Source: Candidatus Nitrotoga sp. CP45 (lineage in GTDB: Bacteria > Pseudomonadota > Gammaproteobacteria > Burkholderiales > Gallionellaceae). Taken from it: a DNA stretch of 64,000 bases. Position 1 is the first letter of the stretch; each line of letters begins with the position of its first letter. The notes beneath the pieces were generated by a model. The model was not told the origin of the DNA and searched no databases. It saw only the letters and a program-made list of their open reading frames with translations. Positions 18,007-25,834 of the stretch are shown piece by piece. The DNA lies in assembly GCA_003402375.1 (NCBI GenBank), contig QFXJ01000015.1, positions 1-64,000 on the forward strand. Direction: 5' to 3'. A program made the position numbers and the translations under genes.

Positions 18007-18723
18007 TTGTCAATTTTGACTCGTCATTTTTTGAACATCCGCACAAAATTGTGGCAAGCCCTGCCCGCGCAACCCTGTTTTCTGTGCGGCATAGCCAGCC
18101 GCAATGGCGTATTGTGCGCCGCGTGTGATGCTGATTTGCCCTATTTGACTGCGGCATGCTGCCCGATGTGTGCCTTGCCTACGCACGATGGCGCGACCTG
18201 TGGCCATTGCTTGCAACAAGCACCGCATTTCGACCGTACAGTGGCCGTGTTCGCCTACGCTTTCCCGCTCAATAAGCTAATACAGGCGCTGAAGCATCAT
18301 GAAAAATTAATATTGGCGAACAGCCTTGCGGACAAACTGACGCAGCGTATTGCGGTACGTCCTGATTGCCTTGTTGCAATGCCATTGCATCCGGTGCGTT
18401 TACGTGCGCGCGGTTTCAATCAGTCGTTTGAGCTGGCACGGCATATTGGACGGCAGATGGATATTCCAGTACTGTTGAACGCCTGCCAGCGCAGCCGCGA
18501 TACGCCGCCACAAACAGCGTTATCACGAAAAGAAAGAGACCAGAACGTGCGTCAGGCATTCATCTGCACGCATGATTTTTCTGGCAAGCATGTCGCCATA
18601 ATGGATGATGTAATGACTAGCGGTGCATCGCTGAACGAAGTGGCACACACCTTACGCAAAGCAGGCGCGCGTGAAATCAGTGCTTGGGTCATTGCGCGGA
18701 CATTACCCCATTCTGCTTCGTAA
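18007..18723 (+). CDS. comF: ComF-family phosphoribosyltransferase-like protein
   Basis: 238-residue ComF homologue needed for DNA uptake or recombination in transformable bacteria. An N-terminal zinc-binding part has paired cysteines (CFLCG, CAACDADLPYL, CCPMCALP, CGHC). The C-terminal phosphoribosyltransferase fold carries RARGFNQSFELA and the PRPP loop VAIMDDVMTSGASL. The start is a TTG at 18007 after AAAGGG; an upstream ATG is in another frame. It is divergent from bioB, a common betaproteobacterial arrangement, with trmL following on the same strand. Confidence 0.9.
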   Translation: MSILTRHFLNIRTKLWQALPAQPCFLCGIASRNGVLCAACDADLPYLTAACCPMCALPTHDGATCGHCLQQAPHFDRTVAVFAYAFPLNKLIQALKHHEKLILANSLADKLTQRIAVRPDCLVAMPLHPVRLRARGFNQSFELARHIGRQMDIPVLLNACQRSRDTPPQTALSRKERDQNVRQAFICTHDFSGKHVAIMDDVMTSGASLNEVAHTLRKAGAREISAWVIARTLPHSAS

Positions 18724-18833
18724 ACTTATTTCCACACCACTTTGTCACATGTGTTCTAGCCCGTATCAGCCAATACCACCATCATTGCAAGCGAAAGTGA
18801 GATGCATATCCATTCAAATCAGAGGCTCCAATA

Positions 18834-19316
18834 ATGTTTAATGTGATCCTCTTCCAGCCCGAGATTCCGCCTAATACCGGGAACGTCATTCGCCTGTGCG
18901 CCAACACCGGGGCGCAACTGCATTTGATCCGGCCGCTCGGATTTTCGCTGGATGATAAACAGTTGCGGCGCGCCGGGCTGGATTATCACGAGTACGCCGA
19001 TCTACGTGTACACGACGATCTCACTGCCTGCCTGCAAACCCTGCCGGGTGCGCGTCTGTTTGCATACACGACCAAAGGCAAGCAGCCTTATCACGAGGTA
19101 AGTTATCAGGCAGGTGATGCGTTGCTGTTCGGGCCAGAGACTCGTGGCTTGCCTGCGGATATATTGGCATCGTTATCACCGGAGCAGTGCCTACGCATGC
19201 CTATGCTACCGAATAATCGCAGCCTGAATTTATCCAACACAGTCGCGGTAGCGGTGTTTGAAGCGTGGCGTCAATGCGGGTTTGCGGGGACGACGTGGCC
19301 TGGTGGCTCAAATTAA
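18834..19316 (+). CDS. trmL: tRNA (cytidine/uridine-34-2'-O)-methyltransferase TrmL
   Basis: SPOUT-class methyltransferase modifying the wobble base of tRNA-Leu. It has 160 residues. [26 protein letters not shown] at the start is the family signature. The SAM-binding knot comprises [11 protein letters not shown] (about 101-111) and [26 protein letters not shown]. The last residues (WPGGSN) and the stop are encoded in the right end of a RAYT-type element (19292-19331), so the original C-terminus has been replaced without damage to the core. Confidence 0.95.
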   Translation: MFNVILFQPEIPPNTGNVIRLCANTGAQLHLIRPLGFSLDDKQLRRAGLDYHEYADLRVHDDLTACLQTLPGARLFAYTTKGKQPYHEVSYQAGDALLFGPETRGLPADILASLSPEQCLRMPMLPNNRSLNLSNTVAVAVFEAWRQCGFAGTTWPGGSN

Positions 19317-19331
19317 ATGCGATGCTGACCC
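19292..19331. mobile_element. RAYT-element right end, solo copy
   Basis: GGTGGCTCAAATTAAATGCG followed by ATGCTGACC matches the right ends of the RAYT element at 21048-21081 and of its deletion derivative at 23695-23734. Here only the terminus is left, and it provides the trmL stop codon. Confidence 0.65.
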
Positions 19332-19370
19332 TTTTCTCCCCTTTGACTTTTGCTCTTTTATTTTTGACTG

Positions 19371-19470
19371 GGCCCATTTGGGATATCTGTCTCCTGTAGC
19401 ATTTGAGCGCCAATTCTATGAAAATAGATTGGCGGCATGAACCCGTTGGTGTCCATTATTGACAACCACC
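19371..19470 (+). pseudogene. IS3-family transposase C-terminal relic with element end
   Basis: The plus-strand reading HLGYLSPVAFERQFYENRLAA then stop (about 19375-19440) matches the typical end of IS3-family OrfB transposases (LGYLSPxxFE). GTTGGTGTCCATTATTGACA follows at once and looks like an IS3-type right terminus. No other part of the transposase remains. The assignment comes from recalled family pattern. Confidence 0.5.
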
Positions 19471-19651
19471 CTCAGTGTTGACATAACCGTGAATAAAAGA
19501 AATGAGTAGGTTATCCTACGACGAAATGCGCTTTGCTTTCCCGTCCTTTGCGGATAAGTTAATTCAATGCAGCGATGGTTGTAACCGGGATACAATACGA
19601 TACAAAAGCAACATAACATTCTGAATTTAGAAACATCATTCAAGGAAAATC
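19471..19651 (+). promoter_or_regulatory. Leader region of yqhA
   Basis: AT-rich sequence ending in CAAGGAAAATC before the yqhA ATG; AAGGA is the ribosome-binding site. No regulatory element is recognisable beyond this. Confidence 0.4.
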
Positions 19652-20197
19652 ATGCAACAAAAAAATACCAACCAACGTTATAAACCTATGACATCCATCT
19701 TGTTTGGCAGCCGCTGGCTACAATTGCCACTGTATCTTGGATTAATCATTGCTCAATGCGTTTACGTATTTCACTTTATGGTGGAGCTCACACACTTGGT
19801 CGAGAAAGTACCGCACCTTGGTGAATCCGACATCATGTTAATCGTGCTCGGCTTGATCGACGTAGTGATGATTTCCAATCTTCTAATCATGGTGATCATA
19901 GGTGGCTACGAAACTTTCGTTTCCCGCTTAAATTTAGATGGTCACCCAGATCAACCGGACTGGCTATCGCACGTCAATGCAAACCTACTTAAGATAAAAC
20001 TGGCCACTGCCATTATCGGCATCTCGTCCATCCACCTGCTAAAGACATTTATCAATGCCCCCAATCTGGCCGAAAAAACCATGTTGTGGCAAACCCTGAT
20101 CCACATGGCCTTCGTAGCTTCAGCGGTTGCAATGGCTTACATTGACCGCCTCATGTCGCCACCTCATGTCGCAACGAAGAACATCAGTGAGCACTGA
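19652..20197 (+). CDS. yqhA: YqhA/UPF0114-family inner-membrane protein
   Basis: 181-residue integral membrane protein with three or four helices (about 23-45, 67-92, 112-132, 148-165). It matches E. coli YqhA along its length: FGSRWLQLPLYLGL, SDIMLIVLGLIDVVMISNLLIMVIIGGYETFVS, AISSIHLLKTF-like GISSIHLLKTF, and a terminal YIDRL. Function is unknown; members are small conserved membrane proteins. It lies between IS3 and RAYT relics. A perfect 16-bp palindrome (20197-20212) overlaps its stop codon. Confidence 0.88.
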   Translation: MQQKNTNQRYKPMTSILFGSRWLQLPLYLGLIIAQCVYVFHFMVELTHLVEKVPHLGESDIMLIVLGLIDVVMISNLLIMVIIGGYETFVSRLNLDGHPDQPDWLSHVNANLLKIKLATAIIGISSIHLLKTFINAPNLAEKTMLWQTLIHMAFVASAVAMAYIDRLMSPPHVATKNISEH

Positions 20198-20243
20198 CGA
20201 ATAATTATTCGTTGGAACACATTAATGTATGGCAGTGAATACG
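20197..20243 (+). terminator. Palindrome and hairpin after yqhA
   Basis: ACGAATAATTATTCGT (20197-20212) is a perfect palindrome overlapping the stop. A GTATGGC...GCCATAC hairpin with a ten-base loop follows (about 20225-20248). Either may act in 3'-end formation, though no long T-run follows. Confidence 0.35.
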
Positions 20244-20281
20244 GCCATACTCAAAAAAATTCTGACTCAAACCAAATTAAA

Positions 20282-21081
20282 GGGTTCAGCATCGCATTAA
20301 GTTTTAACATTTCATCTCTCCTGTTAAAAATCCAAAATCACTTTGATCTTCAACCGATCACTCTGTTTCGTGCTTTATCTTAGGCCAGCCCGGCTTTCTT
20401 TGCGTACGCCTTATACCGACTGCCGCGCACATGATCTCGCTGAACCGCTCACTCCCATGCAGCTGGCCCTGTGCCAAGGCGAGCCGGATGTCTGCCAGAG
20501 CATCACCATCCAGTTCACTTCGAAACAGCCCACGATATTCAACAAGCTGACCTTCCTCGTCTTTCCAGCGACAGATACAGCGGGTGCGGCGTGATGCGTT
20601 CTCTGCTTGCCCCAGGCCGTTCTGTCGATAGCTCGACCAGCGATATTGGGCCGGGTCGTTCACCCTATTTGCGCGCACTGGATTCAGTTCGATGTAGCGT
20701 ATACAGGTCAGCAAGTATTCTTCTACCTGCACCAAACTGGACTTGAATCTCCCTTCCCACAGGCTGCCGGTGCGGTGATAGCTGCGGTTGATGTATTGCA
20801 CATAGCGCCTCCCGATGGATTGCATCATCTTAGCCATACCCTCCGGCTTTTCCGATGTCGCCAGCAAATGTACATGATTGGTCATGAGTACATAACCATG
20901 TATGTCGCAGTGCCAATCGGCATCCGATTTCCGTAGTCAATGGAAGTAGCAGTGATAATCCTCCTCGGCCAAGAAACATGGCTCGCGATTGATTACACGC
21001 TGCACGACGTTGCGGTATATCAGCTAGCTTAATGCGTGGGCGACATGGCATGGTGGCTCAAAATTAAATACGATGCTGGCC
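20282..21081 (-). mobile_element. RAYT-type transposable element
   Basis: Bounded by related inverted ends: CAGCATCGCATTAAGTTTTA at the left, and CAGCATCGTATTTAATTTTG on the complementary strand at the right. It contains the inactive transposase at 20358-21051. The left 70 bp (to ATCTTCAA) and the right part recur at 23494-23734 with the middle deleted. These two copies, in the same orientation, bracket the ATP-grasp and yedI genes. Confidence 0.75.
20358..21051 (-). pseudogene. REP-associated tyrosine (Y1) transposase, inactivated
   Basis: A Y1/HUH single-strand transposase broken by two lesions. The first 15 residues (MPCRPRIKLADIPQ) are followed by a frameshift. The shifted frame then reads NVVQRVINREPCFLAEEDYHCYFH, stop (TGA where family members have Trp), then LMTNHVHLLATSEKPEGMAKMMQSIGRRYVQYINR onward to 20358. 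HVH of the HUH motif and Tyr of RRYVQYINR, the nucleophile region, are preserved. ELNPVRANRVNDPAQYRWSSY is the family core. The C-terminal third also looks damaged. Confidence 0.85.
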
Positions 21082-21115
21082 ACTTTGACCCCGTTGACTT
21101 TGCGCGTTGCGGATT

Positions 21116-22267
21116 TCAGGTGTCATTCCTCAGCGCCAGCAGCGCCTCCATCACTTCAGGTTCGTCCCACGGGGCGTCAATGCGGAAGTCCCGCAGATAT
21201 CGGCTTTTCGGATCGCGAAGCCACTCCTGTGGAAAATGGGTGATCAAATGCTCTTCGCCCGGATCGAGATCGCGACGGCCCGACTGCGGCTGGCCGTTGA
21301 CAGCGCTATACAGCGCGGCGCAGAGATCAATGTCTATCATTCCCCCCAGATGCGTTGCGGGCGTGGCACGCCGATTGATCTCGAGGAGGTAAGCTTCGCC
21401 AGTGTCGGCGTCGACGATGTATTCGAGGCCAAAAAAACCGCTCATACCGAGGCCGATTGCAAGCTGATCCGAGAATCGGCGGATCTCGGGCATCCGCACG
21501 CAGCGAGCTACGGTTGCGGGTCCCAGCGGCGAATGCGTGACCAGCTTCTCGCGGACAAATCCGGCCAAGACTGCTCCCTGCCAAGCCGTCATCGCTTGCG
21601 CGAAGACTTTTCCCACGACATGAGCTTGCACCAGTATGCTCGCGTCGCCCCCCCCCTCAAAATCGATGGTCTTTGCTGCCGCAAATCGCGCGTAAGTACG
21701 CGCAAGCTCGATGGGGTCTGAAACGATTGCCACCCATTCGCCAGCCGCACCGTGGCTTCGTTTGAGCACAACGGGGTATCCGCGAATTGCAGCAAACGCT
21801 TGAGCCTCATCGACGCTGGCAGCAATAGCGTATGGCGGAACCCGCACACCCAAGGCTTCGGCAGCCGCAGGCAGCCGCGCTTTATCGACACTTGTACAAA
21901 AGTATTCGGGGTTGCCCAGCGACTCACGCACTAACGCGCAGAGCTCACGGTAAATCCCCGGCTTGATTTCTGGCGGCGGCGATAGGGCTAACATATGCAG
22001 CAGTCGGACCGCAGTGTCGTCGCACGGAACGACCAGACATGGTGACGTGGCTTTGACCATAGCCGCGAACGCGAACACCCAGTCAAGTGTCGTCGCATTG
22101 GCGGCGAGGTACCCGATCTTGGCAAGGTAGCGGCTCTTTTCCGCCAGCGAACCGCGCGGCGCGAGCAGCGCGACTTCGAATCCCGCCCGACTTAGCGCAC
22201 TTGGCATCCGTGCCGCTGATACCCACTTTGTTGCGGTCGAGACCAACAATACGAATTTTCCCGTCAT
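21116..22267 (-). CDS. ATP-grasp family ligase
   Basis: 383-residue ATP-grasp enzyme, which joins a carboxylate to an amine or thiol nucleophile through an acyl phosphate. The N-terminal pre-ATP-grasp part contains LLVSTATKWVSAARMPSALSRAGFEVALLAP. The ATP-binding lysine lies in YPVVLKRSHGAAGEWV (about 155-170). The metal-binding end is FFGLEYIVDADTGEAYLLEINRRATPATHLG. Substrate is unknown; relatives act on amino acids, peptides or polyamines. Its GC content looks higher than its neighbours', and it lies between two RAYT copies, which suggests acquisition by transfer. Confidence 0.82.
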   Translation of the reverse strand: MTGKFVLLVSTATKWVSAARMPSALSRAGFEVALLAPRGSLAEKSRYLAKIGYLAANATTLDWVFAFAAMVKATSPCLVVPCDDTAVRLLHMLALSPPPEIKPGIYRELCALVRESLGNPEYFCTSVDKARLPAAAEALGVRVPPYAIAASVDEAQAFAAIRGYPVVLKRSHGAAGEWVAIVSDPIELARTYARFAAAKTIDFEGGGDASILVQAHVVGKVFAQAMTAWQGAVLAGFVREKLVTHSPLGPATVARCVRMPEIRRFSDQLAIGLGMSGFFGLEYIVDADTGEAYLLEINRRATPATHLGGMIDIDLCAALYSAVNGQPQSGRRDLDPGEEHLITHFPQEWLRDPKSRYLRDFRIDAPWDEPEVMEALLALRNDT

Positions 22268-22399
22268 CGATCGTCTACGGGATGGTTATCTGGTTGCATC
22301 GTGACTCTCCATATCTTTGAATATTGTCTCGTGGCGGTGCTCCCGCTCGCAGGACTCAAGCTTAGCACCAGCCTGATGTCTTATATATGCACTTTTTGG

Positions 22400-23341
22400 C
22401 TATTTGTTCGCCCGCAAAATACGTTTTGCAGCCGTCACACCGATGAGGACAGCCGCACCAACTACTATTCCAGTCAGGATATTTAGCAGCACCGGTGCCC
22501 CAATATTTACTATCGAATTAATAATGCCGCTGTCGTAATGTGCCAAATTGTGGATCAAATCAGATTCACCAAATATGCCATGGATGAGAATACCCCCACC
22601 TACCATGAACATGGCAACCGTGCCAACGATGGATAGGCTCTTCATCAGGTAAGGGGCAATTTTCAAAATAGCTCTGCCAATGCAACGCTGAATTTTGCGT
22701 AATAGGTTCGCACCGCTTTTTTGGCTAAGGTAAATCCCACCATCATCCAGCTTAACGATACCAGCCACCAAGCCGTAGACACCGACAGTCATAATTATGG
22801 CTATTGTCGTAAGTACCGCAACCTGCTTCCAAAACGATTCCATCGCAACCGTTCCTAGCGTAATCACAATAATTTCAGCTGACAGAATAAAGTCGGTACG
22901 AATCGCTCCTCGAATCTTGTCTTTCTCGAAAGCGGCCATATCGATACCACGATTGGCGAGCGCCTCCACATGCTCAATGTGATGCACATTGATTTCTGTT
23001 TTGCTTTCCATAAACTTATGTGCAAGTTTTTCAAATCCTTCGTAACAAAGGAAGGCTCCACCCAACATTAACAATGGCGTCACAGCCCATGGGATAAAAG
23101 TACTAATAGCAATTGCAGCAGGCACCAAAATGAATTTGTTTTTGAATGATCCTATTGCAACCGCCCAGACAACGGGTAATTCGCGGTCAGCTGTGACGCC
23201 TGTCACCTGTTGAGCATTAAGCGCTAGATCATCCCCGAGTACCCCTGCAGTTTTTTTAGCTGCAACTTTGCTCATTACAGCAACATCGTCCAGAATCGAT
23301 GCAATATCATCGATTAGGGTTAAAAGGCTGGTTCCCGCCAT
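22400..23341 (-). CDS. yedI: YedI/DUF808-family inner-membrane protein
   Basis: 313-residue polytopic membrane protein closely matching E. coli YedI. The N-terminus AGTSLLTLIDDIASILDDVAVMSKVAAKKTAGVLGDDLALNAQQV and FEKDKIRGAIRTDFILSAEI are near-invariant in the family. About six hydrophobic stretches (75-95, 100-118, 155-175, 180-205, 235-255, 285-305) support a membrane position. Function is unknown. It shares a strand with the ATP-grasp gene 132 bp away, and both lie between RAYT copies. Confidence 0.93.
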   Translation of the reverse strand: MAGTSLLTLIDDIASILDDVAVMSKVAAKKTAGVLGDDLALNAQQVTGVTADRELPVVWAVAIGSFKNKFILVPAAIAISTFIPWAVTPLLMLGGAFLCYEGFEKLAHKFMESKTEINVHHIEHVEALANRGIDMAAFEKDKIRGAIRTDFILSAEIIVITLGTVAMESFWKQVAVLTTIAIIMTVGVYGLVAGIVKLDDGGIYLSQKSGANLLRKIQRCIGRAILKIAPYLMKSLSIVGTVAMFMVGGGILIHGIFGESDLIHNLAHYDSGIINSIVNIGAPVLLNILTGIVVGAAVLIGVTAAKRILRANK

Positions 23342-23493
23342 GTTAAAAATCCCGGTTTAATTAACTGATGCATAGACTGACATAAATGTTATGCCAGTAA
23401 GAAAGGGCGTAAATCACGTCAATTACGGTGTTTATCACCATATTTTAACCGACGCCGTCCCCATTACTTATCGCAATTAAAGCGCAATTCAAA

Positions 23494-23734
23494 GGGGTCC
23501 GCATCACATTAAGTTTTAACATTTCATCTCTCCTGTTCAAAATCCAAAATCACTTTGATCTTCAATCCGGCAGCCGATTTCTATAGCCCATGGAGGTAGC
23601 AGTGATAATCCTCCTCAGCAAAGAAACACGGCTCGCGATTGATTCCGCGCTGCACAACGTGCAGCGGTATATCAGCTAGCTTAATGCGTGGGCGGCATGG
23701 CATGGTGGCTCAAAATCAAATGCGATGCAGACCT
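23494..23734 (-). mobile_element. Internally deleted RAYT element
   Basis: The left end (CGCATCACATTAAGTTTTA and the next 50 bp) and right end (CTCAAAATCAAATGCGATGC) match the 20282-21081 copy. The transposase is cut to its first 38 codons (minus strand from about 23705): MPCRPRIKLADIPLHVVQRG, INREPCFFAEEDYHCYLHGL, then stop. This N-terminus is intact where the longer copy has a frameshift. A non-autonomous derivative of about 240 bp. Confidence 0.75.
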
Positions 23735-23813
23735 CTTTTGACTTGTTCTTTTGACTTGGGAATGCCGGGTTCGACCTTAACCTCACACTTTATTGTAAAG
23801 CAGCACACCCCGC

Positions 23814-23837
23814 AAACCTGCTGCAATCAGCAGGTTT
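23814..23837. terminator. Perfect 10-bp hairpin
   Basis: AAACCTGCTG, loop CAAT, CAGCAGGTTT. It lies between the deleted RAYT element and the cassette. A second inverted pair, AGCCACTTT (23879) with AAAGTGGCT (about 23917-23925), is followed by TTTTT and could end plus-strand transcripts. Confidence 0.45.
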
Positions 23838-24015
23838 GGTCCAACTCACCCTAAAAACGTCTAAAAACGGATAAAACAGCCACTTTTGGTACTGACATTG
23901 GCGGTGTTTTTATGTTGAAAGTGGCTTTTTAAAAGACTCTGGGCATCTCAGCTCTTCGATGCGAGGTCGGATTTGGGAGATATTTGCATAGCGTTTGTGA
24001 GCCTTAGCCGGGCTC

Positions 24016-24078
24016 GTCCAACAAACGGTTCAGATCGTGGCTCGTTTCGCGATCACGATCTAACCTTAATCGTTAGGC
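24016..24078. other. attC-like integron recombination site
   Basis: Outer simple sites GTCCAAC (24016-24022, RYYYAAC) and GTTAGGC (24072-24078, GTTRRRY). Inner arms GGTT-C-AGATCGTG (24027-24039) and CACGATCTAACC (24054-24065) pair perfectly apart from one extrahelical C, the hallmark of attC folded sites. It lies 15 bp beyond the stop codon of the 24094-25176 gene. Taken literally, the side carrying the extra base would orient the site opposite to that gene. Confidence 0.72.
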
Positions 24079-24093
24079 TCCACTCGCCGCAAC

Positions 24094-25176
24094 CTAAAAC
24101 GGCAAACGTTGGGGAAGGACTTGCATCGGGAACTCGCCCTCGCTCTGTACTCTAGTCTTCTCAGATTCCCGGAGAAACGCGAACAACCGTTCGGTCTCTG
24201 TCGGGCTCGTGAGGCTAGCAAACCCTCGGCGGCCTACAAACCGAAGCCGCTTCGAACTCCGTGCGTGCCGGTAGATTACTGGAAAGTTGGGGCTAACGAA
24301 TCCAGGACACTCGAAGTACTGCCATTCACAATAGTACTCACTGATTGGTGACTCGGGGAGTTCTTGCCTACAGATGGACAACCACTCAGATGGCGTTCTC
24401 ATGCCTCCGGCAACAGGAAGGATGACGTGTCGGAGGGCTTCGCGGCCACCATGGGTCGAGAAGTCGTAGACCATGGCATCTTGAACATGTGTGACTCTCG
24501 CTACCGGGTCAAGTACACGAGTTGAGTGGTGCTTGCCTTCCCTGGTCATCGTGTGCGTAAGTGCGAAGAACAGTGTGCTTGGAAGATGCTGGAATCGACG
24601 TTGATCATCAAGCTGAGCTCCTTCGTAGGCCACGCCGTGCCCCAGATTGACACTTGGCTGTATGTGAAGCTCAGGGCGCATCAAGTCGCCGACAATTCTG
24701 ACTAGCACAGCTCCGTCATCGAACCCATCCAGGTCCATCTGGTCGGCCGCCGGAAGGTTGGCGTAAAGGGAGCTAAGAACTTGGTTCTCTCCTGTACCGT
24801 CGACGAAGGGCTCTCCTTCGCTAACGAAGATCTCTTGATGCCAAGTGCTGTTCCAGCGGAAGCAGATTTCCTCAGTGTCCGTAACGAGCCATCCAACGAG
24901 AACTACCTGAAGCGAAGCAAGATCGGTGTGAAGTTCGTCCGAGGTCAGAATTCGTGTCAGCGTGGCTAGAGAAGTGTCGGCATTCTCGCGTAGACGCAGT
25001 AGTCGTTCGATAGCTAGGGTGGCAGCTACTCTGCTGCCAGTCCATGCAACAACGAGTCGAGGATTGACGATCAGTAGTTTCCGGCGGAGTGCCGAAGGCC
25101 GCATTCCACGCGTAACCAGGACGTCGCCAACTATCGAAGGCCTACCTCTGACTCGAAAGCACGCGATGGCTGTCAT
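24094..25176 (-). CDS. Cassette gene: protein with N-terminal proteasome-like Ntn-hydrolase domain
   Basis: 360 residues; no named family recognised. The first 140 residues follow the proteasome beta-subunit/HslV pattern. After Met removal, Thr comes first in TAIACF. GD falls at position 17 counted from that Thr (SIVGDV) and Lys at 32 (LRRKLLIVN), close to the catalytic T1-D17-K33 triad. VVAWTGSRVAATLAIERLL mirrors the AGSxADA helix, and GTGENQVLSSLYA the late GSGxxxALxAL block. The C-terminal 200 residues (STHGGREALRHVILPVAGG, ECPGFVSPNFPVIYR) are unfamiliar. The gene is flanked by attC-like sites. Protease or amidohydrolase activity is inferred only. Confidence 0.6.
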   Translation of the reverse strand: MTAIACFRVRGRPSIVGDVLVTRGMRPSALRRKLLIVNPRLVVAWTGSRVAATLAIERLLRLRENADTSLATLTRILTSDELHTDLASLQVVLVGWLVTDTEEICFRWNSTWHQEIFVSEGEPFVDGTGENQVLSSLYANLPAADQMDLDGFDDGAVLVRIVGDLMRPELHIQPSVNLGHGVAYEGAQLDDQRRFQHLPSTLFFALTHTMTREGKHHSTRVLDPVARVTHVQDAMVYDFSTHGGREALRHVILPVAGGMRTPSEWLSICRQELPESPISEYYCEWQYFECPGFVSPNFPVIYRHARSSKRLRFVGRRGFASLTSPTETERLFAFLRESEKTRVQSEGEFPMQVLPQRLPF

Positions 25177-25191
25177 GATGCTGATCGTGGA

Positions 25192-25295
25192 GCCTAACCT
25201 ATGTACGTAATTGAGTTAAGCGGCATCACGCATAACGAATCGTTGCGCTTCGCTGCTCTTTAAGGCGTGATGTCCGCTTGAACGAGGGGTTCAAC
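25192..25295 (-). other. attC-like integron recombination site upstream of the cassette gene
   Basis: Read on the minus strand: GTTGAAC (25295-25289), inner arm GTTCAAGCGGACATCACGC, a long variable loop, inner arm GCGTGATGCCGCTTAAC, then GTTAGGC (25198-25192). The arms pair except for an extra C and an extra A in the left arm, the usual attC extrahelical bases. The first outer site has one mismatch to RYYYAAC. The GTTAGGC end lies about 15 bases before the gene's ATG, as in integron cassettes. Confidence 0.7.
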
Positions 25296-25834
25296 TGGAG
25301 AGGGTGGGGCTTGAATGTGGCAAAAGCAGCAAAGCGTTCATAACCATCTCCCTTCAAGAAAATTCCGTGATGATTTTATTCGAGGCTGCGAAGCGTTGTG
25401 TCGGCTTGTTCGCATCAAAGCTCGCTTTATGCGACAGCGCGAAAAACACTTCGCACATTATCATAAACCCCCGATGTTCATAAAGCGCGGCAGTCTGTGT
25501 TACCGACACTGCGCAGTTATTTCCTTCGCTCTGCGCCGCAACCTATATCAGTTGAACGTAATATAGAAAACATTTTCATAAGCGAGTAGTGCTGCCTATA
25601 TTGGTACACATTATCAAGCATAACTAACTCCCCAATACTTTTCATTACCTTAGTCGTTGCATTTGGCTAAATTTTTATTATAGAGCAGCCTAAAATTCTG
25701 TAGATGGAAGTTCAAGCTGTTTCTCTGGATTCTCGCAAATTACTCGATTGGTCACACTCTTAAACTCAATGCATTATTGTCTTGAATACGGGGACCATTA
25801 TAGTTTTCATTATTTCATGTCTGAGAATGCTGCT
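25296..25834. other. Gene-free stretch beside the cassette
   Basis: Stop-rich sequence. An 83-codon plus-strand ORF (25315-25566) has a basic, low-complexity composition and no ribosome-binding site. In a cassette array this would be the position of the preceding cassette, perhaps degraded or ORF-less. No third attC is seen. Confidence 0.4.

Noticed and set aside
25315-25566. 83-codon plus-strand ORF next to the cassette
   Set aside because: No ribosome-binding site, basic low-information composition and no family resemblance; most likely chance.
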